Numbered from the stretch's first letter, positions 54,807 to 63,634 are shown. The stretch: 64,000 nt of DNA from Synechococcus sp. Tobar12-5m-g (GCF_024345415.1 NZ_JAGQBB010000017.1:1-64000); one strand, 5' to 3'. A program made the numbers and translations. The notes: a model not told the origin generated them from the letters alone.

Positions 54807-55580
54807 ATGAAGTTCCGCTCAAGAGTTTTTTCGAAACTTAGCATTCATTATCTAAGGATTACCAAGTACATTTTGCGACGTATGGGCTATCGCGTAGTCC
54901 CTACTGGTCTCGGCTATTTTGATGCAGCAGCTGTCATCGAGGAGGCGAAGAAGAGGGGATTATCCATATGCGAGTATCTTGAAGAATCAAATTTAGGTTC
55001 TGTCGGAAGCAGAAGGGACTTGGTTGTTGGACTTATTGAGCAATGTCATTTGCAAAGTAATGTGGATTCGATTCTAGAAATAGGCTCGGGGACTTGTATG
55101 TTCCTTGAAAAGCTTATCAAGTCGGATAAGCCCGTATCTGTAGATATGTATGAACCTGATATTCCGTGGCTTTCATATGGAAAGCAAGCAATTTCAAGCC
55201 TGGGAATCAAGGTCAATGCCTGGCCTTCGGATGGCCGCTCACTAGATCGAACGGCCAGCCAGAGTATTGACAAAGTGTACGCACACGGGGTTTTTGTATA
55301 TACTACTGCCTTAAGAACATGTGGATACTTCATGGAGGCTTCGAGGGTTCTTAAGAGTGGAGGATTGTTTATATTTGACGTTTTTATCGCAGAGAAAGCA
55401 ATCTGTGAGGTTATCGAAAGGTTTCGTCTTTCCAACCCTGATGGATATGATTTTCCTGTTTTTATGCATTCAAATTGGATTACAAGTGCGGCTCACTCAT
55501 GCGGATTTGAGATCATTAATCGCTTTGATACACCCTATCATGGGATAAACACAACTTACTTCATTCTTCAAAAGAAGTAG
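54807..55580 (+). CDS. Class I SAM-dependent methyltransferase
   Basis: 257 aa. SAM motif I is VDSILEIGSGTCMFLEKL; an acidic VSVDMYEPD follows, then SIDKVYAHGVF and VLKSGGLFIFDVF. The substrate is unknown, probably a sugar or glycan given neighbours. Codon use is AT-rich, unlike the core genes, which suggests transfer. First gene of the mosaic part of the polysaccharide region. Confidence 0.8.
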   Translation: MKFRSRVFSKLSIHYLRITKYILRRMGYRVVPTGLGYFDAAAVIEEAKKRGLSICEYLEESNLGSVGSRRDLVVGLIEQCHLQSNVDSILEIGSGTCMFLEKLIKSDKPVSVDMYEPDIPWLSYGKQAISSLGIKVNAWPSDGRSLDRTASQSIDKVYAHGVFVYTTALRTCGYFMEASRVLKSGGLFIFDVFIAEKAICEVIERFRLSNPDGYDFPVFMHSNWITSAAHSCGFEIINRFDTPYHGINTTYFILQKK

Positions 55581-55628
55581 CTTGCAGTACACTCTGTCTG
55601 TTGCAATCACTCCCCTTTGGGCATTGTT

Positions 55629-56072
55629 ATGAAATCCCCCTATTTTAGTCAGGTTGTACATTGCGGGAGGACCCTGGCTTTGATACTTGGATCTCAGTTT
55701 AAGGACGACGGAATTTGTTTTTTTACTCCTGGAGATTTCACCCAGCAGCTCGGGTACATGAACCGCCCCGAGGGCTACGTGATCCCCCCCCACGTTCACA
55801 ACCCCGTGGCTCGCGAGGCTCAGTTCACCAAGGAGGTGCTCTTCATCAAATCCGGCAAGGTGCGGGTCGATTTCTACAATGACGACCAGACCTACCTCGA
55901 AAGCCGCATCCTCGAAACCGGCGACGTGATCTTGCTCGCCTACGGCGGCCATGGCTTCGAGATGCTAGAACCAACCGAGATGATCGAAGTGAAGCAAGGT
56001 CCCTATGTAGGCGACCAGGACAAAACCCGCTTCGAAGGCGTCCGTGCCGATCAAACCGTGATCAAGCCATGA
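55629..56072 (+). CDS. Cupin-domain protein
   Basis: 147 aa from ATG 55629 (an upstream TTG at 55617 is possible). Cupin metal-site text GYVIPPHVHNPVAREAQFTK with HxH, KEVLFIKSGKVRVDFYNDDQ and LLAYGGHGFEM. Possibly a sugar isomerase/epimerase or regulatory cupin of the WxcM/FdtA kind. The gene is chimeric in composition: 14 of the first 36 codons end in G or C, against 36 of the next 40, with the switch near 55737. The stop overlaps the next start as ATGA. Confidence 0.8.
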   Translation: MKSPYFSQVVHCGRTLALILGSQFKDDGICFFTPGDFTQQLGYMNRPEGYVIPPHVHNPVAREAQFTKEVLFIKSGKVRVDFYNDDQTYLESRILETGDVILLAYGGHGFEMLEPTEMIEVKQGPYVGDQDKTRFEGVRADQTVIKP

Positions 56073-56814
56073 ACCAGCCCTTCGATGCCAGCACTCTCTA
56101 CTACGACCTCCTCTACCAGCAGAAAGACAGCGCTGCCGAAGTCAACTACGTCGACCAGCTGTTGCGGCGCCATGGCATCCCCGGCACCTCACTGCTGGAA
56201 TTCGGCTCTGGCACCGGCCGCCACGGCTGCCTGCTGGCCGAGCGCGGCTACCGCGTACATGGGATCGAGCGCAGCGACGCCATGGTGCAGGCCGCCCAGC
56301 AGGCGCCCGGCTTCACCTGCCAGCAGGGCGACATCACCACCACCCGTCTGAGCCAGCCGGTGGATGCGGTGATCTCCCTGTTCCATGTGCTCAGCTACCA
56401 AACCAGCAACGCCGCCGTACAGGCCACCTTCGCCAACGCCGCCCACCACCTCCCCAGAGGTGGCCTCTTCCTGTTTGACGTCTGGTACTCTCCCGCCGTA
56501 GCAGCCCAGCAACCCGAGGTTCGCATCAAGCGCATCTCCACCCCAGATCTGGCCATCACCCGCATCGCCGAACCCACCATCCACCCCAACGACAACAGGG
56601 TGGACGTGCACTACACCTTTTCGCCCAGCACACCGGCAGCGGGGAGCTGCACACCTTCAACGAAACCCACCCCATGCGCCACTTCTCCTTGCCGGAACTC
56701 GACCTGTTCGCCGAAGCGACCGGATTTGATCGCCTCTGCGCCGAAGAATGGCTCGAGGGAGATCCGCCTTCGGCGGCCACCTGGGGCGTATGCCTGGTGC
56801 TGCGCAAGCAATGA
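56069..56814 (+). pseudogene. Class I SAM methyltransferase with a frameshift
   Basis: The N-terminal about 187 residues show SLLEFGSGTGRHGCLLAERG, GFTCQQGDITTTRLSQPVDA, ISLFHVLSYQTSNAAVQATF and LPRGGLFLFDVWYSP. After HYTF, at the run TTTT 56628-56631, the original frame turns to nonsense. The -1 frame continues as AQHTGSGELHTFNETHPMRH and WLEGDPPSAATWGVCLVLRK, ending at TGA 56812-56814. That stop overlaps the next ATG as ATGA, which supports the shifted frame as genuine. One missing T would explain everything; programmed slippage is possible but unproven. GC-rich throughout. Confidence 0.8.
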
Positions 56815-57938
56815 GCGATTTCATCCCAGTCAACGAGCCCGTGATCGGCGATCGTGAGAAAGAGCTGGTGATGACGTGCCTCAACACCGGCTGGATCTCG
56901 TCAGAAGGACCGTTCGTGAGCCAGTTCGAGGAATCATTCAGCCGCCGCGTTGGCCGCAAACACGGCGTGGCCTGCTCCAACGGCACCGCAGCCCTCGACC
57001 TGGCCGTAGCTGCCTTGCGCCTCGGCCCCGGCGATGAGGTGATCCTGCCCACCTTCACGATCATCTCCTGCGCCGCCGCCATCGTGCGCGCCGGCGCCAC
57101 CCCCGTGGTGGTCGACGCCGATCCCGTCACCTGGAACATGGTGCCCGAGCAGGTGGCCGCCGCTGTCACCCCCCGCACTGCCGCAATCATGGTGGTGCAC
57201 ATCTACGGCCTGCCCGTGGATATGGACCCAATTCTCGAGCTGGCCGAACGCCACCAGCTCGCCGTGATCGAAGACGCCGCCGAACTGATCGGCGGCACCT
57301 ACAAGGGCCGCCCCTGCGGCTCCTTCGGGCACATCAGCACCTTCAGCTTCTACCCCAACAAGCACATCACAACTGGCGAAGGCGGCATGGTCGTCACCGA
57401 CGACCATGCCCTTGCCGACCGCTGCCGATCACTGCGAAACCTCTGCTTTCAACCTAAGCAGCGGTTTGTGCATGAGGAGTTGGGCTGGAATTATCGGATG
57501 ACGAATCTGCAGGCGGCACTTGGGTTGGGGCAGCTGGAAAGCCTAGACCAAGCACTAGAAAAGAAACGCAGCATTGGTCACGAATATACTAAGTTACTAA
57601 GCAAAGAAGACGCCCTGCAGCTGCCACATGAAAATACTGTCTACGCCCAAAATCTCTACTGGGTCTTTGGCGTTATTCTTAAAAACCCAAACACAAGTGC
57701 CGGGGAAATAATGGGCAAACTTGGTACTGTCGGGATAGGAACGCGCCCATTCTTTTTCCCTATACATAAGCAACCAGTTTTCCTGGCCCATGGCCTATTC
57801 ATCAATGAGATCCTTCCAATCGCTGAAATGCTATCAACACAGGGTTTTTACCTGCCTAGCGGCCTTGCACTCACAACCCAACAAATCAATGTCATTGCAC
57901 CACAGCTTCTCAAGCAATGCACACCCTACCCTGACTAA
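56811..57938 (+). CDS. DegT/DnrJ/EryC1 (perosamine-synthase-like) aminotransferase
   Basis: 375 aa. MSDFIPVNEPVIGDREKELV, NTGWISSEGPFVSQFEE, ACSNGTAALDLAVAAL, IEDAAELIGGTYKGRPCGSF and the PLP lysine in TFSFYPNKHITTGEGGM are typical of NDP-sugar 4- or 3-ketose aminotransferases such as GDP-perosamine synthase. With Gmd upstream it could aminate GDP-4-dehydro-6-deoxy-mannose. The last third (from about 57540) turns AT-rich, so the gene is a composition chimera. Confidence 0.88.
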   Translation: MSDFIPVNEPVIGDREKELVMTCLNTGWISSEGPFVSQFEESFSRRVGRKHGVACSNGTAALDLAVAALRLGPGDEVILPTFTIISCAAAIVRAGATPVVVDADPVTWNMVPEQVAAAVTPRTAAIMVVHIYGLPVDMDPILELAERHQLAVIEDAAELIGGTYKGRPCGSFGHISTFSFYPNKHITTGEGGMVVTDDHALADRCRSLRNLCFQPKQRFVHEELGWNYRMTNLQAALGLGQLESLDQALEKKRSIGHEYTKLLSKEDALQLPHENTVYAQNLYWVFGVILKNPNTSAGEIMGKLGTVGIGTRPFFFPIHKQPVFLAHGLFINEILPIAEMLSTQGFYLPSGLALTTQQINVIAPQLLKQCTPYPD

Positions 57939-58010
57939 GAGGCCCCCTTATCAACACTTCAGCCAACCACCAAGCAGGCAAAACCAAAGATTCATCACCA
58001 ACTATATTTC

Positions 58011-59123
58011 ATGATGCAAGCGTTATTGGTTGCTAATTTTAACTGGGCTGGTATATCAACCCCACTAATTAATACCGCTGGGTTTCTTCTTGATGAAGGC
58101 TGGTCTGTCAAGATTTTTGCCATATGCCCTGATTTTGGGCGTTTCCCATTTCCAAAAGACATTGAAAAACGGGCTCAGATCATAGCATTTTTTCCAACGA
58201 AAAGATCTCTTCAGCTTGGGTACATTTTAACCGCATTGCGTCTTTTTTCTGAAGCAAGGAAGAGCAGTCTAACTTTTCTGTTCGATGCCGAAGCTCTTCT
58301 CAACTTCCTGCCAATTCCCGGCAAACGAAGTAGCGCTACTATATACTATTCCCTGGAATTCTATGAACCTAAAAAGAGATTTGCTAGATCAAGAAAACAA
58401 CTTGAAAGAGTATTGGCAAATAACTGCAGTGGCACTATTACTCAGTCCGGCATGCGTGCTGCATTTTTAAAACGTCAAGGCATCAGAACAGATATTTGGA
58501 TAGTTCCAAACTCTCCCCGTGGCCCCTACCTAGGAAACCAACAGAGCTTTTCATTAAGCTGGGATGAAACATCCACAGCCAAGTTTGTATTACTCTGCAT
58601 AGGCACGCTAGGCTATGAAACAAGAGTAGACGAGATCTTGTCATGGTACTCAATCAATCAAGCTTGTTGCTCACTTCTATTGCATGGCTGGTTTGTCTCG
58701 GATGATGTAAAATCAACTGCCATGAAAATAGCATTCAACAACAAGGAGTCTGTGCGTATATCAACTGACCTGAAAGACGAAGTCGAAAAATGGAGCATTT
58801 ATGAGAAATGCGATGCCGTGTTTGTCGGGTTCTCATCTAAAAGTCCTAATTATCAACTAGCCGCAGGATCAGCAGGAAAACTCTATGACGCAATTCGAAC
58901 CGGCAAGCCTGTTATCGCTTTAAACTCACCCGGAATGAGGGATATTGTGGAAAAACTTGGCATCGGGGTTGTAGTCAACAGAATTTACGATTTGGGCGAC
59001 GCAATTAGACAGATCAAACTAGATCCCAGCTTCTATAAAAGAAATTGCGAAGCCGCTCACAATCACTTTTCTCACGATCAACATCTCAGAAAAGTAGTAG
59101 AAGGAGCCTTGCCAGCAAAGTAA
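58011..59123 (+). CDS. Glycosyltransferase, GT-B fold (group 1-like)
   Basis: 370 aa. N-terminus MMQALLVANFNWAGISTPLI; a donor-binding half with LCIGTLGYETRVDEIL, SIYEKCDAVFVGFSSKSPNY and AGKLYDAIRTGKPVIALNSP, the pattern of GT4-type enzymes. Acceptor and donor unknown. Strongly AT-rich codon use compared with the core genes; probably acquired. Flanked by AT-rich spacers of 72 and 152 bases. Confidence 0.75.
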   Translation: MMQALLVANFNWAGISTPLINTAGFLLDEGWSVKIFAICPDFGRFPFPKDIEKRAQIIAFFPTKRSLQLGYILTALRLFSEARKSSLTFLFDAEALLNFLPIPGKRSSATIYYSLEFYEPKKRFARSRKQLERVLANNCSGTITQSGMRAAFLKRQGIRTDIWIVPNSPRGPYLGNQQSFSLSWDETSTAKFVLLCIGTLGYETRVDEILSWYSINQACCSLLLHGWFVSDDVKSTAMKIAFNNKESVRISTDLKDEVEKWSIYEKCDAVFVGFSSKSPNYQLAAGSAGKLYDAIRTGKPVIALNSPGMRDIVEKLGIGVVVNRIYDLGDAIRQIKLDPSFYKRNCEAAHNHFSHDQHLRKVVEGALPAK

Positions 59124-59275
59124 GCCAAACTCTATATCATTCGACATTTCTTGAAGCCATCACAATGCAAGTCAACAGCCCTGAAAAATCAAGACAACCT
59201 ATGCTTGTTAAGCATATCATACGAATTAACATCTATTATAGAATCACTTTCTAGTGCTGATAAAAAAGTAAAACT

Positions 59276-60160
59276 GTGATCGATCCATCCCGCTACAGCC
59301 TCACCTCCGAGGAACGCACTGCCATCGAACAGCTCCTCGCTGAAGTGGGGCCAGATCCATCCCTAGAACAGATCTGGCAGCTGATGGATCAGGCTTGGCA
59401 GCATTGTGGCTGCGACAACCGTGAGCCCAACCCTGGGCGGCTGGCTGTTTTCTACAGACACCCAATCTGGCTCCTGAACGGGATGTTCATCGAGCAGCAC
59501 AGCATCTCGATGGGCCATCGCCAGGAGATCACCGCCGCTGTTGCCGCCCTGGCACCTCAGAGAGTGCTCGATTTCGGCGGTGGCTTCAGTACACTCGCCC
59601 GCCTTCTGGCTGCAGCCCTGCCCGAGGCGGAGATCAGCATCTGCGAGCCCTACCCGCCGCGCCACGGGATCGAAAGCTGCAAGCCGTTCACCAACATCCG
59701 CTTTGTACCAAACCTCACCAGCCAGAGCGTCGACGTGCTGGTGAGCACCGATGTGCTCGAACACGTCACCGACCCGCTGGCCCTGCTGGCGGCGATGGTG
59801 GATACGGTGCGTCCCGGCGGCCACCTGCTGATCGCCAACTGCTTTTATCCGGTGATCGCCTGTCACCTGCCCTGCACCTTTCACCTCCGCTACAGGTTCG
59901 ATGACTTCTGCCAGGCCTTGGGGCTGGAGTTGCTGGGCCCCTGCGAGGGCAGTCACGCCACCATCTACCTGCGCAGCAGCGTCGTTGAGCCGGATTGGCC
60001 CGGGCTCCGGGCGATGGAGCACCGCTCGCAGCGGCTGTTTGCCTGGCAGGAGTGGAAAGCGAAACACCTGAGCCCCTGGGGGCAGCGGGCTCGCCTGGCG
60101 GTGGCCCAACCACTCCACTATCCGCGCAAGTTTCGCAACGTTATCAGGCTCTCCCGCTGA
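59276..60160 (+). CDS. Class I SAM-dependent methyltransferase
   Basis: 294 aa from GTG 59276. PQRVLDFGGGFSTLARLLAA is motif I; SICEPYPPRHGIESCKPFTN, DVLVSTDVLEHVTDPLALLA, VRPGGHLLIANCFYPVIACH and CTFHLRYRFDDFCQ follow. The role is probably glycan or sugar methylation. Composition becomes GC-rich abruptly at the start codon. A degraded relative of its C-terminal half lies immediately downstream (60354-61054). Confidence 0.83.
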   Translation: MIDPSRYSLTSEERTAIEQLLAEVGPDPSLEQIWQLMDQAWQHCGCDNREPNPGRLAVFYRHPIWLLNGMFIEQHSISMGHRQEITAAVAALAPQRVLDFGGGFSTLARLLAAALPEAEISICEPYPPRHGIESCKPFTNIRFVPNLTSQSVDVLVSTDVLEHVTDPLALLAAMVDTVRPGGHLLIANCFYPVIACHLPCTFHLRYRFDDFCQALGLELLGPCEGSHATIYLRSSVVEPDWPGLRAMEHRSQRLFAWQEWKAKHLSPWGQRARLAVAQPLHYPRKFRNVIRLSR

Positions 60161-60353
60161 ACATCCTCCACGTCAACCAATCAGATATCAGCGGTGGCGC
60201 CGCCCGTGCCCCTACCGCATTCACCGCAGCCTGGTGAATCACGGCGCTGCCCATGGCCTGCAATCACAGATGCGCGTGATCAGCCAGCAGTCCGATGACC
60301 CAACCGTGACCGGAGGCCTGCCGTTGGCGATGCGCCCAATCAGACGCCGCCTT
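60157..60353 (+). pseudogene. N-terminal remnant of a glycosyltransferase
   Basis: Reads NILHVNQSDISGGAARA, then, after a one-base deletion near 60209, YRIHRSLVNHGAAHGLQSQM and RVISQQSDDPTVTGG. This matches the N-terminal pattern of the intact glycosyltransferase at 62037 (HYNPVDNHGGAARAAFRIVR). The expected start is now CTG (60157) overlapping the previous TGA, where ATGA would be usual. The rest of the gene is missing and the frame runs into methyltransferase-like sequence. Confidence 0.7.
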
Positions 60354-61054
60354 TATCCCCGCCACGGCATCGAAAGTTGCCGGTCTTTTGCGAACATTAA
60401 CTTCGTTTCTGAACTCCCTGCCAGCTCCTACGACGCTTTGGTCTGCACTGATAAACTGAGTACGTTCAGGATCCGTTCGCTTTGCTTGAGCAAATGGTGA
60501 GTGCCGTCAGCCGGGGCGGGATTCTGGTGATCGCCAACTGAATTCATCCCGTGATTGCTTGTCATCGTTCCTGCACATTTCACTTCCGCTACAGCCCCGA
60601 TCGTTTTTGTCAGGAACTGGGTCTGGTGGTGGAGGGAGCATCTCCCGGCGGCCATGTTGTGTTCTGTCGGCGTGCATGCTTCCTAGATCCCAACTGGTCA
60701 GGATTACGCCGCATGGAGAGGCGTTCACGGCTCGCGTTTCCTCTTAAGGAGTGGAAGCGGCATCATCTCCTCGCCCTGGCAACGGCGGTCAAGCGAATTG
60801 ATAAGTCATCATTGAAGACAGCTAATTTTAATGAATTCCTAAAGTTTAACTCTTTTTCATCATCAAGGCTTGAGAGACTTTTGCCTGCTCTGCGTTGTAC
60901 AGTGCTGCAAAATGGTGCAATTTACTTTGTCCAGTGGATTATTTCAGGATATGAATTAGTGATAACTTCTTTGAAGCCTAGCTATTCACATAGCCTCGAT
61001 ATTTGTGTTGATAACCTCTCGCCAAAAGAATTAGTCGGTCGCATTTGGCTATGA
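60354..61054 (+). pseudogene. Degraded methyltransferase, paralogue of 59276-60160
   Basis: YPRHGIESCRSFANINFVSE and SSYDALVCTD parallel the intact neighbour (PRHGIESCKPFTNIRFVPN). A one-base deletion near 60462 shifts to EYVQDPFALLEQMVSAVSRG, then ILVIAN followed by TGA (60538-60540, where the intact gene has a Cys codon), then HPVIACHRSCTFHFRY and PDRFCQELGLVVEGASPGGH. After about 60790 the sequence becomes AT-rich and unrelated to the intact copy (SLKTANFNEFLKFNSFSSSR). The final 168 codons from GTG 60551 stay open and stop at 61052-61054, overlapping the next ATG, so a short product is possible. Confidence 0.75.
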
Positions 61055-61998
61055 TGAAAATGTACCTTATAGTCTCCATCCCTCCTATACTTCGGTGCGT
61101 TCAGTATGCCAGTGCGGATAATGATAGCCTTCAGAATCTTGCAATTCAGTCCTGGAAGGACTCAGGATTCACTCCCTTATCCGTTAATACGATAGCTGAA
61201 CTCAATCGATACCCTGAGCATGCCCAAGAGCTGGCCAGAATGGGGGTTGATTGTTTTTCCGTTGAAGCACCGAAATTGCCGTATCCAGATTATCTTCCAT
61301 CCTTGCGCGCAGCACTACTGAGAGTTATTGCAGCTTTCCCAGAATCCTTAATTGCCGTTACAAATGCCGACATAATCTTTAATCTTTCTGAATCGGGATT
61401 GACAACCTTGCGGCTTTTAGGCGAAGCGAATTGTCTTGTGGCGCACCGTACTGACATCGATTCTCTAGGCCATAAGCCAACCCTTGCTGATCAGTCTATT
61501 GTAGCTGAAGGCAATCCATCTTTCTTTGGAAGTGGAATTGATTTTGTTGCAGCTAAAGCCTGCTCATTCAGTACAACATTGGATTGTTTATCCGGTGACT
61601 TGATACTTGGGCTGCCATGGTGGGATCTGTTTCTGCCACTTGCATTAGTCGCCTCTAATCATAATCTGAACCATCTTGATTCAACTCAGTTTCTCCACTT
61701 CCGCCATTCTGATCGCTGGGAAGAAAAATGGTGGAATCTTATTGGCAAGAAATCCTCTAGATTTTTTTACTTAGCAGTCAGAAGAAATGTTATGGAACCA
61801 CCCATTCGCAAGTGGATTGATGGATACTTGAGAGCCTCAACACCTCTTCGTGCTCTTAGGGAAACGGTGCGGAGGTTAAAATGTCGATTACGTGCTTTTG
61901 CATTGCAAAAACAATACGTGCAGAGCTTGGATCCACGTCTCCTTGACATTGTTTATCTCACTGAGAGCCTAGTCTGTATTCCTCCCCAGATGCACTAA
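61051..61998 (+). CDS. Protein of unknown function in the glycan region
   Basis: 315 aa from ATG 61051, which overlaps the preceding stop (ATGA). Text such as FPESLIAVTNADIIFNLSES, GSGIDFVAAKACSF and DLILGLPWWDLFLPLALVAS, with a NAD motif before a hydrophobic strand and a GLPWWD block, recalls GT-A-type glycosyltransferases. I do not recognise a family. AT-rich. A glycosyltransferase role is inference from context. Confidence 0.65.
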   Translation: MMKMYLIVSIPPILRCVQYASADNDSLQNLAIQSWKDSGFTPLSVNTIAELNRYPEHAQELARMGVDCFSVEAPKLPYPDYLPSLRAALLRVIAAFPESLIAVTNADIIFNLSESGLTTLRLLGEANCLVAHRTDIDSLGHKPTLADQSIVAEGNPSFFGSGIDFVAAKACSFSTTLDCLSGDLILGLPWWDLFLPLALVASNHNLNHLDSTQFLHFRHSDRWEEKWWNLIGKKSSRFFYLAVRRNVMEPPIRKWIDGYLRASTPLRALRETVRRLKCRLRAFALQKQYVQSLDPRLLDIVYLTESLVCIPPQMH

Positions 61999-62036
61999 TC
62001 TACTCTAAATGATCCAACAATTGTGAATTACCGCCT

Positions 62037-63368
62037 GTGATTAAAGTTCAGCACTACAATCCTGTCGACAACCACGGGGGCGCAGCTCGAGCTGCATTTC
62101 GCATTGTTAGAGCCCTAGTAGCATGTGCGAATGCTACAGATATTGAAGCTTCTATGCGTGTGATTAGAAAGTATTCAGAGTGCATTGACGTGATTGGTGG
62201 ATCTCCTCCGGTTTCGGTAACAAAACGCATTGCCGCCAAGGCTGAAAGACTTGGGCGCAGATTTTTAGTATCTCAAGGTGATCCGTTTAAGTCTCTAAAT
62301 CCAAGCACCCTTGATTTGTGCATCAACAAGTCTGCTTTTAATTTTGAGATCAATCAAGCTTCTGTCGATGTTCTTCATCTTCATTGGCTTGGTAACTACC
62401 TAGGTGTGGATTCACTTTCTATCGAAGAGATCGGCCGCCTCAGCAAACCTGTGGTCTGGACCCTTCACGATCAGTGGGCCTTCTGCGGCGCCGAGCACTA
62501 CGTGACTCCCCCGCCGGCCGTGGATGAGCGATTCGCCGAGGGATATACCGCCGCCAACCGGCCGTCTCACGAATCCGGCCCCGATCTCAATCGCCATACC
62601 TGGGAGCGCAAACGCCGCTCCTGGCAGCGGCCCATGCACATCGTCTGCCCCAGTACCTGGCTGGCAGACTGCGCCCGCCGCAGCGCCTTGATGCGCAGTT
62701 GGCCGATCACGGTAATCCCCTATCCGATCGATCTCAAGGTTTGGGCACCATGCGATCAGGCTCAGGCCCGCAGGCTGCTCGGTTTGCCGTTGGATCGCCG
62801 CCTGGTGCTGTTCGGTGCCATCGGTGGCACTGGCGACCCGCGCAAGGGTGCTGATCTGCTGTTGAAGGCCCATGGCCACCTCAAAGCCACTGCCACGGGC
62901 ATCGCGCTGGAACAGCTCGAGCTGGTGATATTCGGCCAAAGCCGGCCAGCTGAACTGCCTGATCTCGGCTTTCCCGTTCACTACAGCGGCCAGCTCCACG
63001 ACGACATCAGCCTGCGGCTGCTCTATGCCGCCGCCGATGTGTTCGTGATCCCCTCGCGCCAGGACAACCTTCCCAACACCGGCATCGAAGCCCACGCCTG
63101 CGGCACGCCCGTGGTGGCCTTTCGCACCGGCGGACTGGTCGACATCGTGGAGGACCGGATCACTGGGGCTCTGGCTGAGCCGTTTGATCCGGCATCACTG
63201 GCAGCGGCCATCGCCTGGGTGCTCGACGATCCCCAGCGCCGCAGGAAGCTCGGCGTCGCGGCCCGGCAACGTGCCGAGCGACTATGGGAACCGGCGCGGA
63301 TCGCGGGGCTGTATGCGGAGGTGTACAGGCAGGCAGTGGCTGCGGCCTCGCCAGCATCAATCTTCTGA
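62037..63368 (+). CDS. Glycosyltransferase family 4 (WcaC-like)
   Basis: 443 aa from GTG 62037. N-terminal HYNPVDNHGGAARAAFRIVR, VDVLHLHWLGNYLGVDS, VVWTLHDQWAFCGAEHY; C-terminal GAIGGTGDPRKGADLLLKAH, LYAAADVFVIPSRQDNLPNT and GIEAHACGTPVVAFRTGG (the E-x7-E nucleotide-sugar motif). It adds a hexose to a lipid-linked glycan at the cytoplasmic face. Third-position G/C jumps from 6 of 20 codons before 62430 to 16 of 20 after it, so the two halves differ in origin or history. No further gene follows on this strand. Confidence 0.87.
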   Translation: MIKVQHYNPVDNHGGAARAAFRIVRALVACANATDIEASMRVIRKYSECIDVIGGSPPVSVTKRIAAKAERLGRRFLVSQGDPFKSLNPSTLDLCINKSAFNFEINQASVDVLHLHWLGNYLGVDSLSIEEIGRLSKPVVWTLHDQWAFCGAEHYVTPPPAVDERFAEGYTAANRPSHESGPDLNRHTWERKRRSWQRPMHIVCPSTWLADCARRSALMRSWPITVIPYPIDLKVWAPCDQAQARRLLGLPLDRRLVLFGAIGGTGDPRKGADLLLKAHGHLKATATGIALEQLELVIFGQSRPAELPDLGFPVHYSGQLHDDISLRLLYAAADVFVIPSRQDNLPNTGIEAHACGTPVVAFRTGGLVDIVEDRITGALAEPFDPASLAAAIAWVLDDPQRRRKLGVAARQRAERLWEPARIAGLYAEVYRQAVAAASPASIF

Positions 63369-63448
63369 TGCCGCCACTGCGGCACTCGACGCCCCGAACT
63401 CTGAGGCAGTGCTTAAACTGAGCGCCGTTAGTCTGCTGATCACGTTGA

Positions 63449-63607
63449 CGCCAACCGGCAGCGAGACAGCAGGCCCGCACCAGTGAGCGGGTCCACCAGC
63501 TGAATCAGTTTGCTTGGAGAGCCGGGGACGGGAAGGTGCTCGACAGCTCCAGTGGCTTTCGCATGCCTGGCCTGCAGTGGCAACTGGAGGAGAACTGGGC
63601 GGGGTGA
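63449..63607 (+). pseudogene. Fragment of a Uma2-family (DUF820) nuclease-like gene
   Basis: The open stretch reads ERVHQLNQFAWRAGDGKVLD then SSSGFRMPG before diverging and stopping at 63605. The W..GDGKVLDSSSGFRMP pattern is typical of the Uma2 core (a strand with FDSSTGFRLP). No start codon or C-terminal half is present, so it is a remnant. Based on a short match only. Confidence 0.4.
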
Positions 63608-63634
63608 AACCATGCGTCAATGGTTCGGCGAACT

